DNA of 64,000 nucleotides from CALCKU01 sp964654665 (GCA_964654665.1 CAZZKV010000013.1:1-64000); one strand, 5' to 3'; shown: positions 7,500 to 17,201, numbered from the stretch's first letter. Translations and numbers: made by a program. The notes: generated by a model from the letters alone, not told the origin.

Positions 7500-8408
7500 T
7501 TAATCTTTCAGTCGTTTTTTCAGGGCGGCCGCGAGTTTTTGCGCACCTGTATTATTGCCCCCTTCGCCGTCGGCATGGGCCAGATACAGATAGGGTTCAA
7601 TCATTTCCAATTCGATGAGTTTCAATTTATCATCGTTCCCGCGCAGCAGATCAACCCGTGCATATAATGGAGTATAGTCCAGCGCGTCTAAAACAGCACG
7701 GGCGGCGGCGCGTTCTTCGCTGGCCGGATCATAGCGCGCTTCTGTACCGCCATAAATTGACTGGCTACGATAATCCCCGCTTTTGGGCTGTTTAACAAGG
7801 CCATGAGAAAATTGCCCGCCGAAATAGAGGAAAGAATATTCACCTTCCCGGGTCACACTGGGCAAAAAGGCTTGTACCATTGCCCCGCCAGGCGGCAATG
7901 TATCTTTGGCGGGGAAGGGCGTGCCCTTTTTATAAAGCACTTGCCGCCATGCGCCTCCGCCCACTTGCGGCTTTATCACTAATGTATCAGTACCAAATGT
8001 ATCAAAGGCTTTGTCAACACCGGATTGCGTAACGCGGTCAATGCTAAGGGTTTCAATCACCGGCGCACCGGCGCGTTCCAATTCATCCAGATAGGCCTTA
8101 TTGCTATTCCATTTCAATGTAGAAAAGCGGTTAAATAACTGCGTTTGTGCCTCCACCTTGGCCATTTCGGCGATAAAAGCCGCTTCATTACCTTCGAAAT
8201 AGTCCCAGACCAAAAGTGGTAACATGGCGTCATAATCTTTGGCCTGTGCGCCGGCCCCGCGCCACGGGAGTAAATCAAGTTGCATGCCTTGGTCTGCGAA
8301 GGCGGGGATAAGTTTGCCCATTTCTTCTTCGCGCTCAAAACTATCAGCTCGTTCGTTGGGGTGCCCGGGCATCATATTATCAGAGGCTAGAATGGCAATT
8401 TTTTTCAT
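7500..8408 (-). CDS. ATP-grasp enzyme, glutathione synthetase-like fold
   Basis: 302 residues related to RimK/glutathione-synthetase-type ATP-grasp ligases. Visible features are KWNSNKAYLDELERAGAPV around residues 100-120, LVIKPQVGGGAWRQV (the ATP-binding Lys and glycine loop), GGAMVQAFLPSV, GEYSFLYFGGQFSHGLVK, YARVDLL, and the metal-binding LIELEMIEPYLYL. These enzymes join a carboxylate to an amine or thiol through an acyl-phosphate. The substrate cannot be read from sequence; it is not the gshB of this genome, which lies at 51160. It is divergent from adenosine kinase with 78 bases between starts. Cytoplasmic, no signal peptide. Confidence 0.85.
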   Translation of the reverse strand: MKKIAILASDNMMPGHPNERADSFEREEEMGKLIPAFADQGMQLDLLPWRGAGAQAKDYDAMLPLLVWDYFEGNEAAFIAEMAKVEAQTQLFNRFSTLKWNSNKAYLDELERAGAPVIETLSIDRVTQSGVDKAFDTFGTDTLVIKPQVGGGAWRQVLYKKGTPFPAKDTLPPGGAMVQAFLPSVTREGEYSFLYFGGQFSHGLVKQPKSGDYRSQSIYGGTEARYDPASEERAAARAVLDALDYTPLYARVDLLRGNDDKLKLIELEMIEPYLYLAHADGEGGNNTGAQKLAAALKKRLKD

Positions 8409-8486
8409 GAAAATGATCCGTTCGTTGACTTGTTTCCGTGCACATAATGGGTTAGCGCCTTTTCTACAACATATAAGGAAAGTTTT

Positions 8487-9485
8487 ATGTCCGCTAAATT
8501 TGATGTTTTGGGTATTGGTAATGTCTTGATGGATATTATTGCCCCCGTTCCGGAGAGCTTTATTACGCAGCAGGCGATGGAAAAGGGCAGTATGAGTCTG
8601 ATTGACGAACCACGCGCGCTAGATATTAATGAAGCCTTGGTTGCGGCGGGCCAGACGCAGGAAGTCGCAGGTGGATCAGCCGCCAATACGATGTTTGGCA
8701 TTGGAGCCTTGGGCGTGTCATCGGCCTATCTTGGCAATGTGGCGGATGATGCCGTAGGTCGCGGTCTTATCGCGGGATTTGAAAAAGCAGGCGTTGATTT
8801 TGGCGGGACTCCGAAAAAGGGTGGTCCGGCCAGCGGGCGGTGTATGATCGCGGTAACGCCGGACGGCGAGCGGACAATGAATACATTTCTGGGCGTCTCC
8901 TGTCTTTTCACGCCCGATGATATTGTGCGCGAAAAAGTTGAAGGTGCGAAGACTGTTTATCTGGAAGGCTATCTTTTTGACACGGAGCCGGCCAAAGCTG
9001 CTTTTGTTAAAGTCGCAGAAATTGCACAGGCCGCGGGTAATCAGGTGGCCCTGACTTTATCGGATAGTTTTTGCGTTGATCGTCATCGCGCGAGTTTTCG
9101 CCAGCTTGTGGATAACCATGTGGACATCCTCTTTGCCAATGAGGTGGAAATTCTCTCGCTCTATCAAGTGGATAGCCTCGACACAGCGCTTGATGCGCTC
9201 CATAAAACCAAGACGACAGCTTGTATCACACGCAGTGAGAAAGGCTCAATTATTCAAGACGCCAATCGGCGTTATCACATTAAGGCCGAGCCTGTGGATA
9301 AGGTTGTGGATACAACGGGCGCTGGCGATCAATATGCAGCCGGTGTTTTGGCTGGGCGGGCTATGGGGCTTGGCTGGGCGGATGCGGGTCGGCTTGGCAG
9401 TTTATGTGCTGCCGAAGTTATAAGCCATTACGGCGCGCGGCCAGAGCGTGATATTGTCAACCTTGCGGTCCCGGTTTCACCATAA
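8487..9485 (+). CDS. Adenosine kinase / PfkB-family sugar kinase
   Basis: 332 residues of the ribokinase (PfkB) family. The N-terminal FDVLGIGNVLMDIIAPV and VAGGSAANTMFGIGALG bind substrate. The C-terminal signature DTTGAGDQYAAGVLAGRA holds the catalytic Asp and anion hole. The length and the EKGSMSLIDE segment match the alphaproteobacterial adenosine-kinase-type group, which phosphorylates a nucleoside with ATP in purine salvage. Start ATG at 8487 with AAGG upstream. Substrate specificity within the PfkB family is the main uncertainty. Confidence 0.88.
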   Translation: MSAKFDVLGIGNVLMDIIAPVPESFITQQAMEKGSMSLIDEPRALDINEALVAAGQTQEVAGGSAANTMFGIGALGVSSAYLGNVADDAVGRGLIAGFEKAGVDFGGTPKKGGPASGRCMIAVTPDGERTMNTFLGVSCLFTPDDIVREKVEGAKTVYLEGYLFDTEPAKAAFVKVAEIAQAAGNQVALTLSDSFCVDRHRASFRQLVDNHVDILFANEVEILSLYQVDSLDTALDALHKTKTTACITRSEKGSIIQDANRRYHIKAEPVDKVVDTTGAGDQYAAGVLAGRAMGLGWADAGRLGSLCAAEVISHYGARPERDIVNLAVPVSP

Positions 9486-9580
9486 GAGTTTTTTCCTATA
9501 ATTGACTTGAACATTTTTGGTTTAAACCCACATAAGCTGAATATAAAGGGGCGATGTCTCATTATAAATAAGGATAAGAT

Positions 9581-10477
9581 ATGAGTGCAGCGCTTGATAT
9601 TGTAAAAGATGGATCAGATCAGGCCTTTATGGCTGATGTGATTGAAACCTCCAAAGACACACCTGTTGTTGTGGATTTTTGGGCGCCGTGGTGTGGCCCC
9701 TGTAAGCAGCTTATGCCGGTTCTAGAGCGTGTGATCACGGCCGAGGGCGGCAAGGTGAAAATGGTTAAAATCAATATTGACGAAAATCCGGGGGTTGCCG
9801 GGCAATTGGGCGTCAAATCGATTCCGGCTGTTTTTGCTTTTAAAGATGGCCAGCCTGTCGACGGCTTTATGGGCGGGCAGCCTGAAAGCGAGATCAAGAA
9901 ATTTATTGGCCGATTAACCGGAGCCAGTGATCCGGTTGAAGAGGCGGCCGCATTAGTAGCACGCGCCAAAGATAGTTTGGCCGCGGGTGATCCAGGCGGG
10001 GCCGCGCAAGATTTTGCTGGCGCGCTGAGCTTACATTCGGAAAGTGCCGAGGCGTTGGCAGGGCTTGCGCGTGTGTATAAAGAAAGCGGCAATGAAGAAG
10101 GGGCCGCCGAATTGATTGCATCGGCTCCGGCATCGGTGCGTGATCATCCTGAAATTCAGGCTGTGCGCTCACAATTGGTATTAACCCAAGATGCTCCGGC
10201 CCCGGACGAGGCCGAAGATGTAACGCAAGATTTATTAGCGGCTGTTACCGCGCGCCCCGATGATTTGGATGCACGGCTGGAACTCGCCAAGGGACTGGCG
10301 TCGATGGGCCGTAACCGCGAGGCCGTTGACCATCTGCTTTATTCTATTGGAAAGAACCGAGCCCATGACGGCGAAGCAGCGCGCCTATTCCTTTTAACAA
10401 TTTTCGAAGCGGAAGGCGTTGAATCGGACGTTTCTATTGATGGCCGCCGCCGCTTGTCTTCCATTCTTTTTGCTTAG
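9581..10477 (+). CDS. ybbN: Thioredoxin-TPR co-chaperone YbbN/CnoX
   Basis: 298 residues: an N-terminal thioredoxin domain (about 10-112) with an intact WCGPC motif at 37-41, then tetratricopeptide-like helices rich in Ala, Leu and Gly, and the C-terminal VDHLLYSIGKNR with RRLSSILFA. CnoX/YbbN proteins protect client proteins and pass them to GroEL or DnaK. E. coli YbbN lacks the redox motif, whereas alphaproteobacterial members like this one keep CGPC. The TPR-like gene that follows is on the opposite strand; the Lon-N and Trm112-like genes lie further downstream on the same strand. Confidence 0.9.
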   Translation: MSAALDIVKDGSDQAFMADVIETSKDTPVVVDFWAPWCGPCKQLMPVLERVITAEGGKVKMVKINIDENPGVAGQLGVKSIPAVFAFKDGQPVDGFMGGQPESEIKKFIGRLTGASDPVEEAAALVARAKDSLAAGDPGGAAQDFAGALSLHSESAEALAGLARVYKESGNEEGAAELIASAPASVRDHPEIQAVRSQLVLTQDAPAPDEAEDVTQDLLAAVTARPDDLDARLELAKGLASMGRNREAVDHLLYSIGKNRAHDGEAARLFLLTIFEAEGVESDVSIDGRRRLSSILFA

Positions 10478-10480
10478 GGT

Positions 10481-11590
10481 TTACCGGCGTATTGTAATGC
10501 GCCGCCCGGTTAAATCGATGGTATGATTTTCATGGATCAGATCCAGATTTTCGGTGATTGTCAAGAGTGTTTTTAACGGTTTGGCGGCAATGATTTTATT
10601 CTTTTCGTTCCGCAGGACATAGCTTGTTCGTACCGGAATATTGAGCCGTTTTCGTGGATCACTCTTATCGGTGGCAGGTGTATAGACAAAATTTTTGGCG
10701 GCTTTAGCCGCGGCAGTTCCGAATAATTTTTCGCTATAAGCTGCTATACGAATATTGGTGAGGGATCCGTCATCTTNNNNNNNNNNNNNNNNNNNNNNNN
10801 NNNNNNNNNNNNNNNNNNNNNNNNNNNNNNNNNNNNNNNNNNNNNNNNNNNNNNNNNNNNNNNNNNNNNNNNNNNNTTCTGGAAATTATCTTGTAAGATT
10901 AACCCGGCTTCTAAATAGCGATTAAGTTTGTAATAGGATTGACCCATATCCCATCGTAATCGCGCGTACGGAATTCGCTCATGTCTCTCTGGTAAGGTGT
11001 CAATGAGATTGAGTGCCCGTGTACCTGATAGAATAGCCTTCTTATATTGTCTCTCACTTTTGAGATAGGCTGTCCGTGTTGTTTCCATTATGATCTCTTG
11101 GATAGACCCGCGGCGCGCTAATTTATCCAATGCGGATTCCATAATAGGAAGATGTTTCACTATCAACGGCGAAATAGATTGATTTGGCTGTGTTCTGATA
11201 ACCTGTGTCTTTGTTAAATATGACAGATAATCAAGATACCGATCGAGTATAATATTGGCCGTGTCATCTCTATGCAGACCCCCTAGTTCAATTGCTCTTA
11301 AGTAAGCCTTGCTGCGGGTTTTAAAAGCTCCAAACCGCATTATTTTCGGATTTAATACGGCATAATTTAACGCTAAATCACCTGTTGTTTTACTGTCTCC
11401 CATCGTCTTTTCGGCTCTTTTCCAGGCTGAAAAAGCAGCGCGATCCGCTTTTTTTTTGATCACCAGCCTCTAGGGCTGTCTTATAGGTTTTATAAGGTTT
11501 TAAAACATGATCCGGTATTTGGGCGAGAGCCAAAGGCGTGGTGCATAGGGATGATATGAGAATAAAAATGGATAAAATCAATTTATACAT
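10481..11590 (-). pseudogene. TPR-type protein with TonB-like C-terminus; frameshifted and interrupted by an assembly gap
   Basis: The pieces form one gene. A signal peptide starts at 11590 (MYKLILSIFILISS) and continues to LEAGDQKK. A run of nine A bases on the minus strand (plus-strand T9 at 11449-11457) then breaks the frame; removing one A restores KADRAAFSAWKRAEKTMG. The helical region (TPR-like) runs to the N gap at 10876. Beyond the gap another frame, ending in TAA at 10483-10481, encodes GSLTNIRIAAYSEKLFGTAA and VRTSYVLRN, which resembles the TonB C-terminal domain. Such TPR-TonB proteins occur in this class. The homopolymer frameshift may be a sequencing error, so the gene may be intact in the organism. 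Confidence 0.6.
10777..10876. other. Assembly gap (100 N)
   Basis: Exactly 100 N characters, the usual placeholder for a scaffold gap of unknown length. It falls inside the TPR/TonB-like gene, so the reading frames on either side need not agree. Confidence 0.98.
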
Positions 11591-11749
11591 AATTTTTGTA
11601 TATTGCCTTGCGCGGAGGCATTAATATTAATCTCCTATAAGTTGTTGTGTCAAAAACACTTGCGAAAGGTGATAGATTTGTGAAAGTCCTTTCTTGTCTG
11701 GTACAATTCCCTAATTGACAAGTCCGGTCATCATACCCAATTTAGGTAT

Positions 11750-12436
11750 ATGAGTGCTCATTATAAATCACTGACCCGCCGGACCAATCCGGATGTTATT
11801 GCTGTTTTCCCGCTCAATGGATCGGTTTTACTGCCGGGGTGCGAGTTGCCGCTCAATATATTTGAGCCGCGCTATCTGAATATGATTGATGATGCACTGC
11901 GCGGCGAGCGGTTGATCGGTATGGTACAGACACAGGATGAGGACGAGGGCTTGTCTTTGGCCCCAATTGGCGGCCTTGGCCGAATTACCCAATTCTCTGA
12001 AATGGAAGACGGGCGGTATTTGATCGTACTTAAGGGATTAAAACGCTTTCGCCATTTGGGAGATGCCAAGACCAGTACACCTTACCGCAAAGCTAGGGTC
12101 AGTTTTGATGACTTTGTTGCCGATGCTGATCTTCATATGGCGGCTTCTCTGCCCGAATCTTTATCCGATACGGGGCGTAGCGACCGGGCTACGTTAACGG
12201 TGGCGATGAAAAGTTTTGCCAAATCATTGGGTGTTCAGGTCGATTGGAAATCACTGGCAGAAATTCCGCTGCCGCAATTGGTTAATCAAGCGTCGATGAT
12301 AAGTCCTTTTAAACCCGCTGATAAACAATCACTGTTAGAGGCGGTTACAACGGATGATCGGCGCCGGCTGCTAATTGGTTTGATGCATCTTTATTCCAAT
12401 CTTGGCGAAGCGGGCCGCCCGCCGCAACAGCAATAG
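11750..12436 (+). CDS. LON peptidase substrate-binding domain protein
   Basis: 228 residues matching the Lon N-terminal (LON_substr_bdg) domain without the AAA or protease parts: IAVFPLNGSVLLPGCELPL, NIFEPRYLNMIDDAL, LIGMVQ, the GGLGRITQF strand and LKGLKRFRH. A helical C-terminal half ends PPQQQ. Stand-alone proteins of this type are widespread in alphaproteobacteria; their role is unproven, possibly substrate recognition. It is followed 8 bases later by the Trm112-like gene, a conserved pairing. Confidence 0.92.
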   Translation: MSAHYKSLTRRTNPDVIAVFPLNGSVLLPGCELPLNIFEPRYLNMIDDALRGERLIGMVQTQDEDEGLSLAPIGGLGRITQFSEMEDGRYLIVLKGLKRFRHLGDAKTSTPYRKARVSFDDFVADADLHMAASLPESLSDTGRSDRATLTVAMKSFAKSLGVQVDWKSLAEIPLPQLVNQASMISPFKPADKQSLLEAVTTDDRRRLLIGLMHLYSNLGEAGRPPQQQ

Positions 12437-12444
12437 GTATCATC

Positions 12445-12639
12445 ATGAGTGATAACCCAACCAGCGATGATCAGATCATAGACCCGGCCTTATTAGCCCT
12501 ATTGATATGCCCTAAGACGCGAGGCCCGCTGACCTATGATAAACAGGCGCAAGAGTTAATTTCTAAAAAAGCCAAGCTGGCCTATCCCATCCGCAAGGGT
12601 GTTCCCATCATGCTAATAGACGAGGCTAGGTCCCTTTAA
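12445..12639 (+). CDS. Trm112 family protein (YcaR-like)
   Basis: 64 residues: LLALLICPKTRGPLTYDKQA, then YPIRKGVPIMLIDEAR, the standard Trm112/YcaR pattern. Eukaryotic Trm112 activates methyltransferases; the bacterial role is less clear. The usual zinc-binding pair is reduced to a single Cys (CPKT), as in many bacterial members. Co-transcribed with the Lon-domain gene. Its stop lies 9 bases from the convergent pgi stop. Confidence 0.9.
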   Translation: MSDNPTSDDQIIDPALLALLICPKTRGPLTYDKQAQELISKKAKLAYPIRKGVPIMLIDEARSL

Positions 12640-12648
12640 AACCGGCTA

Positions 12649-14208
12649 TCATCGACAGGCTAAAGCTATAAGGGCCGATGTTGAGGCATCATGATCCCCG
12701 GTGTTCCCTGTCGTCATTTCCGATAAAATGGTCTTGGCTAGAACCTTGCCCAGCTCGACCCCCCATTGGTCGAAACTATTGACGTTCCAGATGATACCCT
12801 GAACAAAAACCTTATGCTCATAAAGTGCGATGAGATGACCCAGAGTGAAAGGGGAAAGATCATCCAGCGTTATGGTTGTCGAGGGCCGGTTGCCGGGAAA
12901 TGTTTTTTGCGGTGCAAGACGATCAACATCGGCAATATCGCCCAAGTCTTCGCGCACTTTATATTCCGGTTTACCCAGCATTAGGGCTTCGGACTGGGCA
13001 AAACAATTGGCCAGCAATGCAGCGTGATGGTCGGGACGATCTTCGTGATCAGTCAGGACGGCGATAAAATCAACCGGCGCTCCCGGCGTACCTTGGTGCA
13101 GCCACTGGAAAAAAGCATGTTGGCCATTGGTTCCTTCGTCGCCCCAGATAATCGGGCAGGTCAAGCCTGTTCGGGTTCCATCGCGCGTAGCTGATTTGCC
13201 GTTACTTTCCATTTCCAACTGTTGTAAAAACGCAGAAAATTTACGAATGCGGCGTGCATAAGGGATAACCGCTTGGGAGGTAAAGCCTAGAATGTTGCGG
13301 TTCCAAATGCCGGTCATTGCCAACATAACCGGCAGATTATCATCCAAAGGCTGGTCGCGGAAATGTTCATCCATCCGCTTGGCACCTTTTAAACATTCAT
13401 CAAAAGCTTTGCTACCATAGGCCAGTTGCAGGGATAAACCAACTGCCGACCAGACGGAATAGCGCCCGCCAACCCAATCCCAGAAATCAAAAATCTGCTG
13501 GCTTGGAATACCAAAACTCTCAGCACCCATGCGGTTGGCCGTCACGGCGATGAGATGATCTCCGGCCTTGTCTCCAAGGCTTTTGGTCAACCAGGCTCGC
13601 GCTGCCTCGCCGTTCATACGAGTTTCTTGGGTCGTAAAAGATTTGGAGACGACAACAATCAATGTTGTTTTGGCATCCAATCCCGCGAGGGCATCCTTAA
13701 TGGAGGCTCCGTCTATATTTTCGGCAAAGCGTAAGGCCATTTTAGGTACACATGTCGCGGCAAAGGTATCGGCAACGAGTCGGGGACCCAGATCAGACCC
13801 GCCAATGCCGATATGGACGATGGTTTTAAATCGTGCCTCTGTATGAATTTTTGTTGTGAAGGCGGCCATCGTCTTGCGCATGGCGCGCACTTGTTTTTGC
13901 ACTGTCGGTGATCCGCCAACGCCGCGCAGCGCCATATGTAACACAGCGCGATTTTCGGATGTATTAATCGCTTCGCCGGCAAATAATTTCGCGCGCCATT
14001 CATCCAGATCACACGCGGCCGCTAATGATAATAAAGCTGTGCGCGCCGCGCCGCTAATCGCTTGTTTTGAAAAGTCAGCCCGTAACGGCCCTTCGCTGAT
14101 TGTAAAGGTAGCAAGCCGGTTGGGATCGGTTTTAAATAATTCGGGAATAGAAACGGATTGTGCCGCCAAATTTTCCAAAGTTTGAAAATAGGATGCGCGG
14201 TCCGTCAT
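12649..14208 (-). CDS. pgi: Glucose-6-phosphate isomerase
   Basis: 519 residues. Catalyses interconversion of glucose 6-phosphate and fructose 6-phosphate in the cytoplasm. Family signatures are HIGIGGSDLGPRLVADTF, VVSKSFTTQET, DWVGGRYSVWSAVGLS, the NGKSATRDG segment, WGDEGTNGQHAFFQWLHQGT with the active-site Glu and His, and GVELGKVLA. The start at 14208 has GGAGG upstream; an upstream TTG at 14220 is the same frame but less likely. Convergent with the Trm112-like gene. Confidence 0.96.
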   Translation of the reverse strand: MTDRASYFQTLENLAAQSVSIPELFKTDPNRLATFTISEGPLRADFSKQAISGAARTALLSLAAACDLDEWRAKLFAGEAINTSENRAVLHMALRGVGGSPTVQKQVRAMRKTMAAFTTKIHTEARFKTIVHIGIGGSDLGPRLVADTFAATCVPKMALRFAENIDGASIKDALAGLDAKTTLIVVVSKSFTTQETRMNGEAARAWLTKSLGDKAGDHLIAVTANRMGAESFGIPSQQIFDFWDWVGGRYSVWSAVGLSLQLAYGSKAFDECLKGAKRMDEHFRDQPLDDNLPVMLAMTGIWNRNILGFTSQAVIPYARRIRKFSAFLQQLEMESNGKSATRDGTRTGLTCPIIWGDEGTNGQHAFFQWLHQGTPGAPVDFIAVLTDHEDRPDHHAALLANCFAQSEALMLGKPEYKVREDLGDIADVDRLAPQKTFPGNRPSTTITLDDLSPFTLGHLIALYEHKVFVQGIIWNVNSFDQWGVELGKVLAKTILSEMTTGNTGDHDASTSALIALACR

Positions 14209-14261
14209 AATAGCCTCCAATTGCGTAGGGCGCTTTTAGGGGACAGGGGCAAATGTGCAAT

Positions 14262-14300
14262 AAAAAAAGCCCTGTTATTCTATTCAGGAATAACAGGGCT
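14262..14300 (-). terminator. Rho-independent terminator of the thioredoxin-DsbD operon
   Basis: A 13-base perfect inverted repeat (AGCCCTGTTATTC at 14268-14280 and its complement at 14288-14300) with a 7-base loop. On the minus strand it is followed by a run of seven T (14268-14262). It lies just past the stop of the gene at 14321-14947. Confidence 0.92.
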
Positions 14301-14320
14301 AGAGGAAAATAAAGGGCTTA

Positions 14321-14947
14321 TTATGAGCCGTATTTGATAGAACATCCGTATGGTGCTGTTTCGGCATTTTTAACGGCAGCACCAGATTTAACGGCTGCTA
14401 AAGCTTCGCGGACATAATTTGTAGCCCCCGGGATGGCAGAACTCCGCGCGCTGCGATTACTATCAATCGCGCCTTGATATACTAAAGTCTGAGCGGCATC
14501 GATGACATACATATGCGGCGTTGTTTTAGCGGCAAATGTGCGCCCTGCTGTGCCGGACGGGTCCAGAACAACGGCCTTTGGTGCTGCGCTGCGGGATGTG
14601 GTCAAGTCATTGGCTTCTTGGCCCGTAACATAGCCTTGCTTACCGGGTGCAGATGACACGATAGACAGCCAGACAACATCATCGGCCGCGGCTTCTTTTT
14701 GCATATTTTGCATATTTTCATATGCTGGATCATAATGTTTTTTCACATAAGGGCAGCCATGGTTGGTCCATTCCAAGACAACGGTTTTGCCAGCAAAATC
14801 TGATAATTCATGGGTTTTGCCATTGGAATCGGTCACGGTCATATTGGCAACAGAGCTACCTGTAGCGATTTTGGCGCTGGCTGGTAAACTTAGGGCTGCG
14901 GATGCCATTAAGGCGCAAGCGAATGAAACTGTGGTAAATTTGGTCAT
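14321..14947 (-). CDS. Exported thioredoxin-fold (redoxin) protein
   Basis: 208 residues with a signal peptide (1-25, cut after LPASA) and an AhpC/TSA-like thioredoxin fold: VLEWTNHGCPYVKKHY with Cys65, KAVVLDPSGTAGRTF, and TPHMYVIDAAQTLVYQGAID. The active site has a single Cys (CPYV) in place of CxxC, so it resembles a peroxiredoxin or ResA-like reducing partner. A second Cys lies near the C-terminus (YGCSIKY). It follows the DsbD-like gene by 38 bases, so DsbD may keep it reduced in the periplasm. GGAG lies upstream of the ATG at 14947; a terminator follows. Confidence 0.85.
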   Translation of the reverse strand: MTKFTTVSFACALMASAALSLPASAKIATGSSVANMTVTDSNGKTHELSDFAGKTVVLEWTNHGCPYVKKHYDPAYENMQNMQKEAAADDVVWLSIVSSAPGKQGYVTGQEANDLTTSRSAAPKAVVLDPSGTAGRTFAAKTTPHMYVIDAAQTLVYQGAIDSNRSARSSAIPGATNYVREALAAVKSGAAVKNAETAPYGCSIKYGS

Positions 14948-14985
14948 ATATCTATCTCCTTTAAAGGGCGGATTAAGGCGCAACT

Positions 14986-17109
14986 TTAGGGGTTCTGCCC
15001 GTTTTTCGCCCTATCGATAGCGCTCTTTAACACATCATAGGTTAGAACTTGAGGTAAAACTTCAGCCTTCACGAAATTTTGACCTGTGTGATTTGCAGGA
15101 AACATTAGATAGAGCGGCACACCCGAACGGCCATAGAATTCCAGCTCCCGTGCGATGACATCATTTTTATTAGTCCAGTCGGCAATCAGGAATGCTACAT
15201 CATTTTGGACAAATAGCGCTTGGGTCTTTTGTTTGGATAGGACAAGCTTTTCATTGACCTTGCAGGTTACGCACCATGCCGCGGTGAAATCAACAAATAC
15301 GGGACGGCCCTCGGCTTGTAATTGGGCGACCCGTTCCGGACTCCAGACACCCGCTTCGGATGAATGAACGGTGGAACTTGGGGCGGTTTTAAGCATTACA
15401 GGAAAGATGATAGTCGCAATAATAGCTGCGATGGCAAGGCCTTTGGAGAGCGCGGATTGCCCTTTTAATAGCCATATAGCAAAGCTGGCACTCAGCATCG
15501 CTGCCAATGTTAGTAAAACGCCATCTTCGCCTGATTGCAGAGCCAGTACCCAGACTAGCCAAACGGCCGCCCCGAGCATGGGAAAAGCCAAGAACTGACG
15601 AAATCGTTCCATCCATGGGCCGGGTTTGGGCAGGGCCGAGAGTAATTTGGGCACATAAGCAATGAGCAAAAAAGGTAAAGCAAACCCCACGGCCAAAGCC
15701 ATGAAGACGCAGAGTGTAATGAGTGCCGTCTGGGCCAGAGCATATCCAACAGCTCCGGCCATAAAGGGCGCTGTGCAGGGGGTTGCAACAACAACCGCTA
15801 AAGCGCCTGTGAAAAAGGATCCGGCAAAACCTGATTTTTGCGTGAGTGTGCCGCCTGTATTTTGCAATGCGGTTCCAAATTCGAATAGTCCCAACAGGTT
15901 CAGCCCGATAACAAAAAGCAGGACAGCAAGGACGCCGACCACTTTGGGGTTTTGCAATTGGAACCCCCACCCGATTTCTGATCCGGCGGCTTTTAGTGCC
16001 AGCAAAACCAAGGTCAGCAGTAAAAATGTCGCCAGTACGCCCGCCGTATAGGCCCAAGCCTCGCGGCGAATAACCGTTTTTTCTCCATGGGCGGCTTTGG
16101 CTATGGAAAGTGCTTTGATCGAAATGACTGGAAAGACGCAGGGCATAAGATTAAGAATCAACCCGCCTATAAAGGCACCGAAAATCGCTGCCCATAATGT
16201 AAGGGCTGGTCCGTTTGATCCGCCCGATACGGTTTTACCGGCCAGCGGGGACAGACCGATCTCAACACTTTGTCCTGTGGTTAATGTAATTTCATCACCA
16301 TAAATCTGGCCATTGCGTTTATAGGTCAAAACGCCGGATATTGCCCCAGTTATCGGCTCATCCCATAAATAGCTGGGCTGGGTTGTAATCTCGATACCTG
16401 CGTCACCCACTCGGACGATTTGGGGCGCAGAATGGCCTAATATACCTTGTTCATAGGGGAAAAAATAAGCCTGTGAATAATCACCCTGACTGGGCGGTAA
16501 GATTGTTATAATAAGCTGTTCGCCTGTTTTTTTAATCCCGCCCGTCTCGCCTTTGGGCTTGGGACTATCGGTGATGGCGTGATTGATGACCGTAGACCAT
16601 TTTGGATCAATCTCCCGTTCGCCAATAGCTAGCGTGATAGAGAGTTTAGCATCTTCGGGAATGCAAACATCATAACAGACAAGATAATAAACATCGGCGC
16701 GCAGGGTGATAATATCGCCCGGCACCGCGCTATCGGTGATTTGAAATTTTTGCGGAAAAAGCGGCGCACCTTCAAAGCCATAATTAATAATTGGGCCGGT
16801 TGGCAGGGTTCGCGGCACCGGCCAGATTAAATCGCCTTGGGTGCTTACCTCTTCCGGTAAATACCAGTTAATCTGAACAGGCTCGCCGCTATCGCCCGGA
16901 TTACGCCAATAGGTATGCCAATGCTCATCCAGAACAGTCCGCAGCGCGACATGAAATGTATCGCCCGGTGCAAGGCTGTCATGGCTGGATACTAATGAAG
17001 CGGTCACTTTGCCTGTATCTTCAGGCAAGCTCTCTTTGGCATGGCCGATAACCGTACTTAAAAAAACTATGACGCCGATAATAGCAAAACGTAATATAAT
17101 CTGTAACAT
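14986..17109 (-). CDS. Thiol:disulfide interchange protein, DsbD/ScsB type
   Basis: 707 residues. A signal peptide is followed by a periplasmic DsbD-alpha-like domain (to about 285) with the pair CYDVC. A central region of about eight membrane helices contains MPCVFPVISIKAL and ATPCTAPFMAGA, the two Cys that carry electrons across the membrane. The C-terminal periplasmic thioredoxin domain has AWCVTCK (Cys613, Cys616). DsbD moves reducing power from cytoplasmic thioredoxin to periplasmic partners. The long N-terminal domain is of the ScsB type. Operon with the downstream redoxin gene. Confidence 0.92.
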   Translation of the reverse strand: MLQIILRFAIIGVIVFLSTVIGHAKESLPEDTGKVTASLVSSHDSLAPGDTFHVALRTVLDEHWHTYWRNPGDSGEPVQINWYLPEEVSTQGDLIWPVPRTLPTGPIINYGFEGAPLFPQKFQITDSAVPGDIITLRADVYYLVCYDVCIPEDAKLSITLAIGEREIDPKWSTVINHAITDSPKPKGETGGIKKTGEQLIITILPPSQGDYSQAYFFPYEQGILGHSAPQIVRVGDAGIEITTQPSYLWDEPITGAISGVLTYKRNGQIYGDEITLTTGQSVEIGLSPLAGKTVSGGSNGPALTLWAAIFGAFIGGLILNLMPCVFPVISIKALSIAKAAHGEKTVIRREAWAYTAGVLATFLLLTLVLLALKAAGSEIGWGFQLQNPKVVGVLAVLLFVIGLNLLGLFEFGTALQNTGGTLTQKSGFAGSFFTGALAVVVATPCTAPFMAGAVGYALAQTALITLCVFMALAVGFALPFLLIAYVPKLLSALPKPGPWMERFRQFLAFPMLGAAVWLVWVLALQSGEDGVLLTLAAMLSASFAIWLLKGQSALSKGLAIAAIIATIIFPVMLKTAPSSTVHSSEAGVWSPERVAQLQAEGRPVFVDFTAAWCVTCKVNEKLVLSKQKTQALFVQNDVAFLIADWTNKNDVIARELEFYGRSGVPLYLMFPANHTGQNFVKAEVLPQVLTYDVLKSAIDRAKNGQNP

Positions 17110-17201
17110 AATGGGGCTATACCCTTAAAAGCGTTAAAGAGCTATGTGGTTTTATAGGGGGTTCACGTAAGTTTGATGGTCGCGCGAGAGGGCGAGGTCG
17201 G

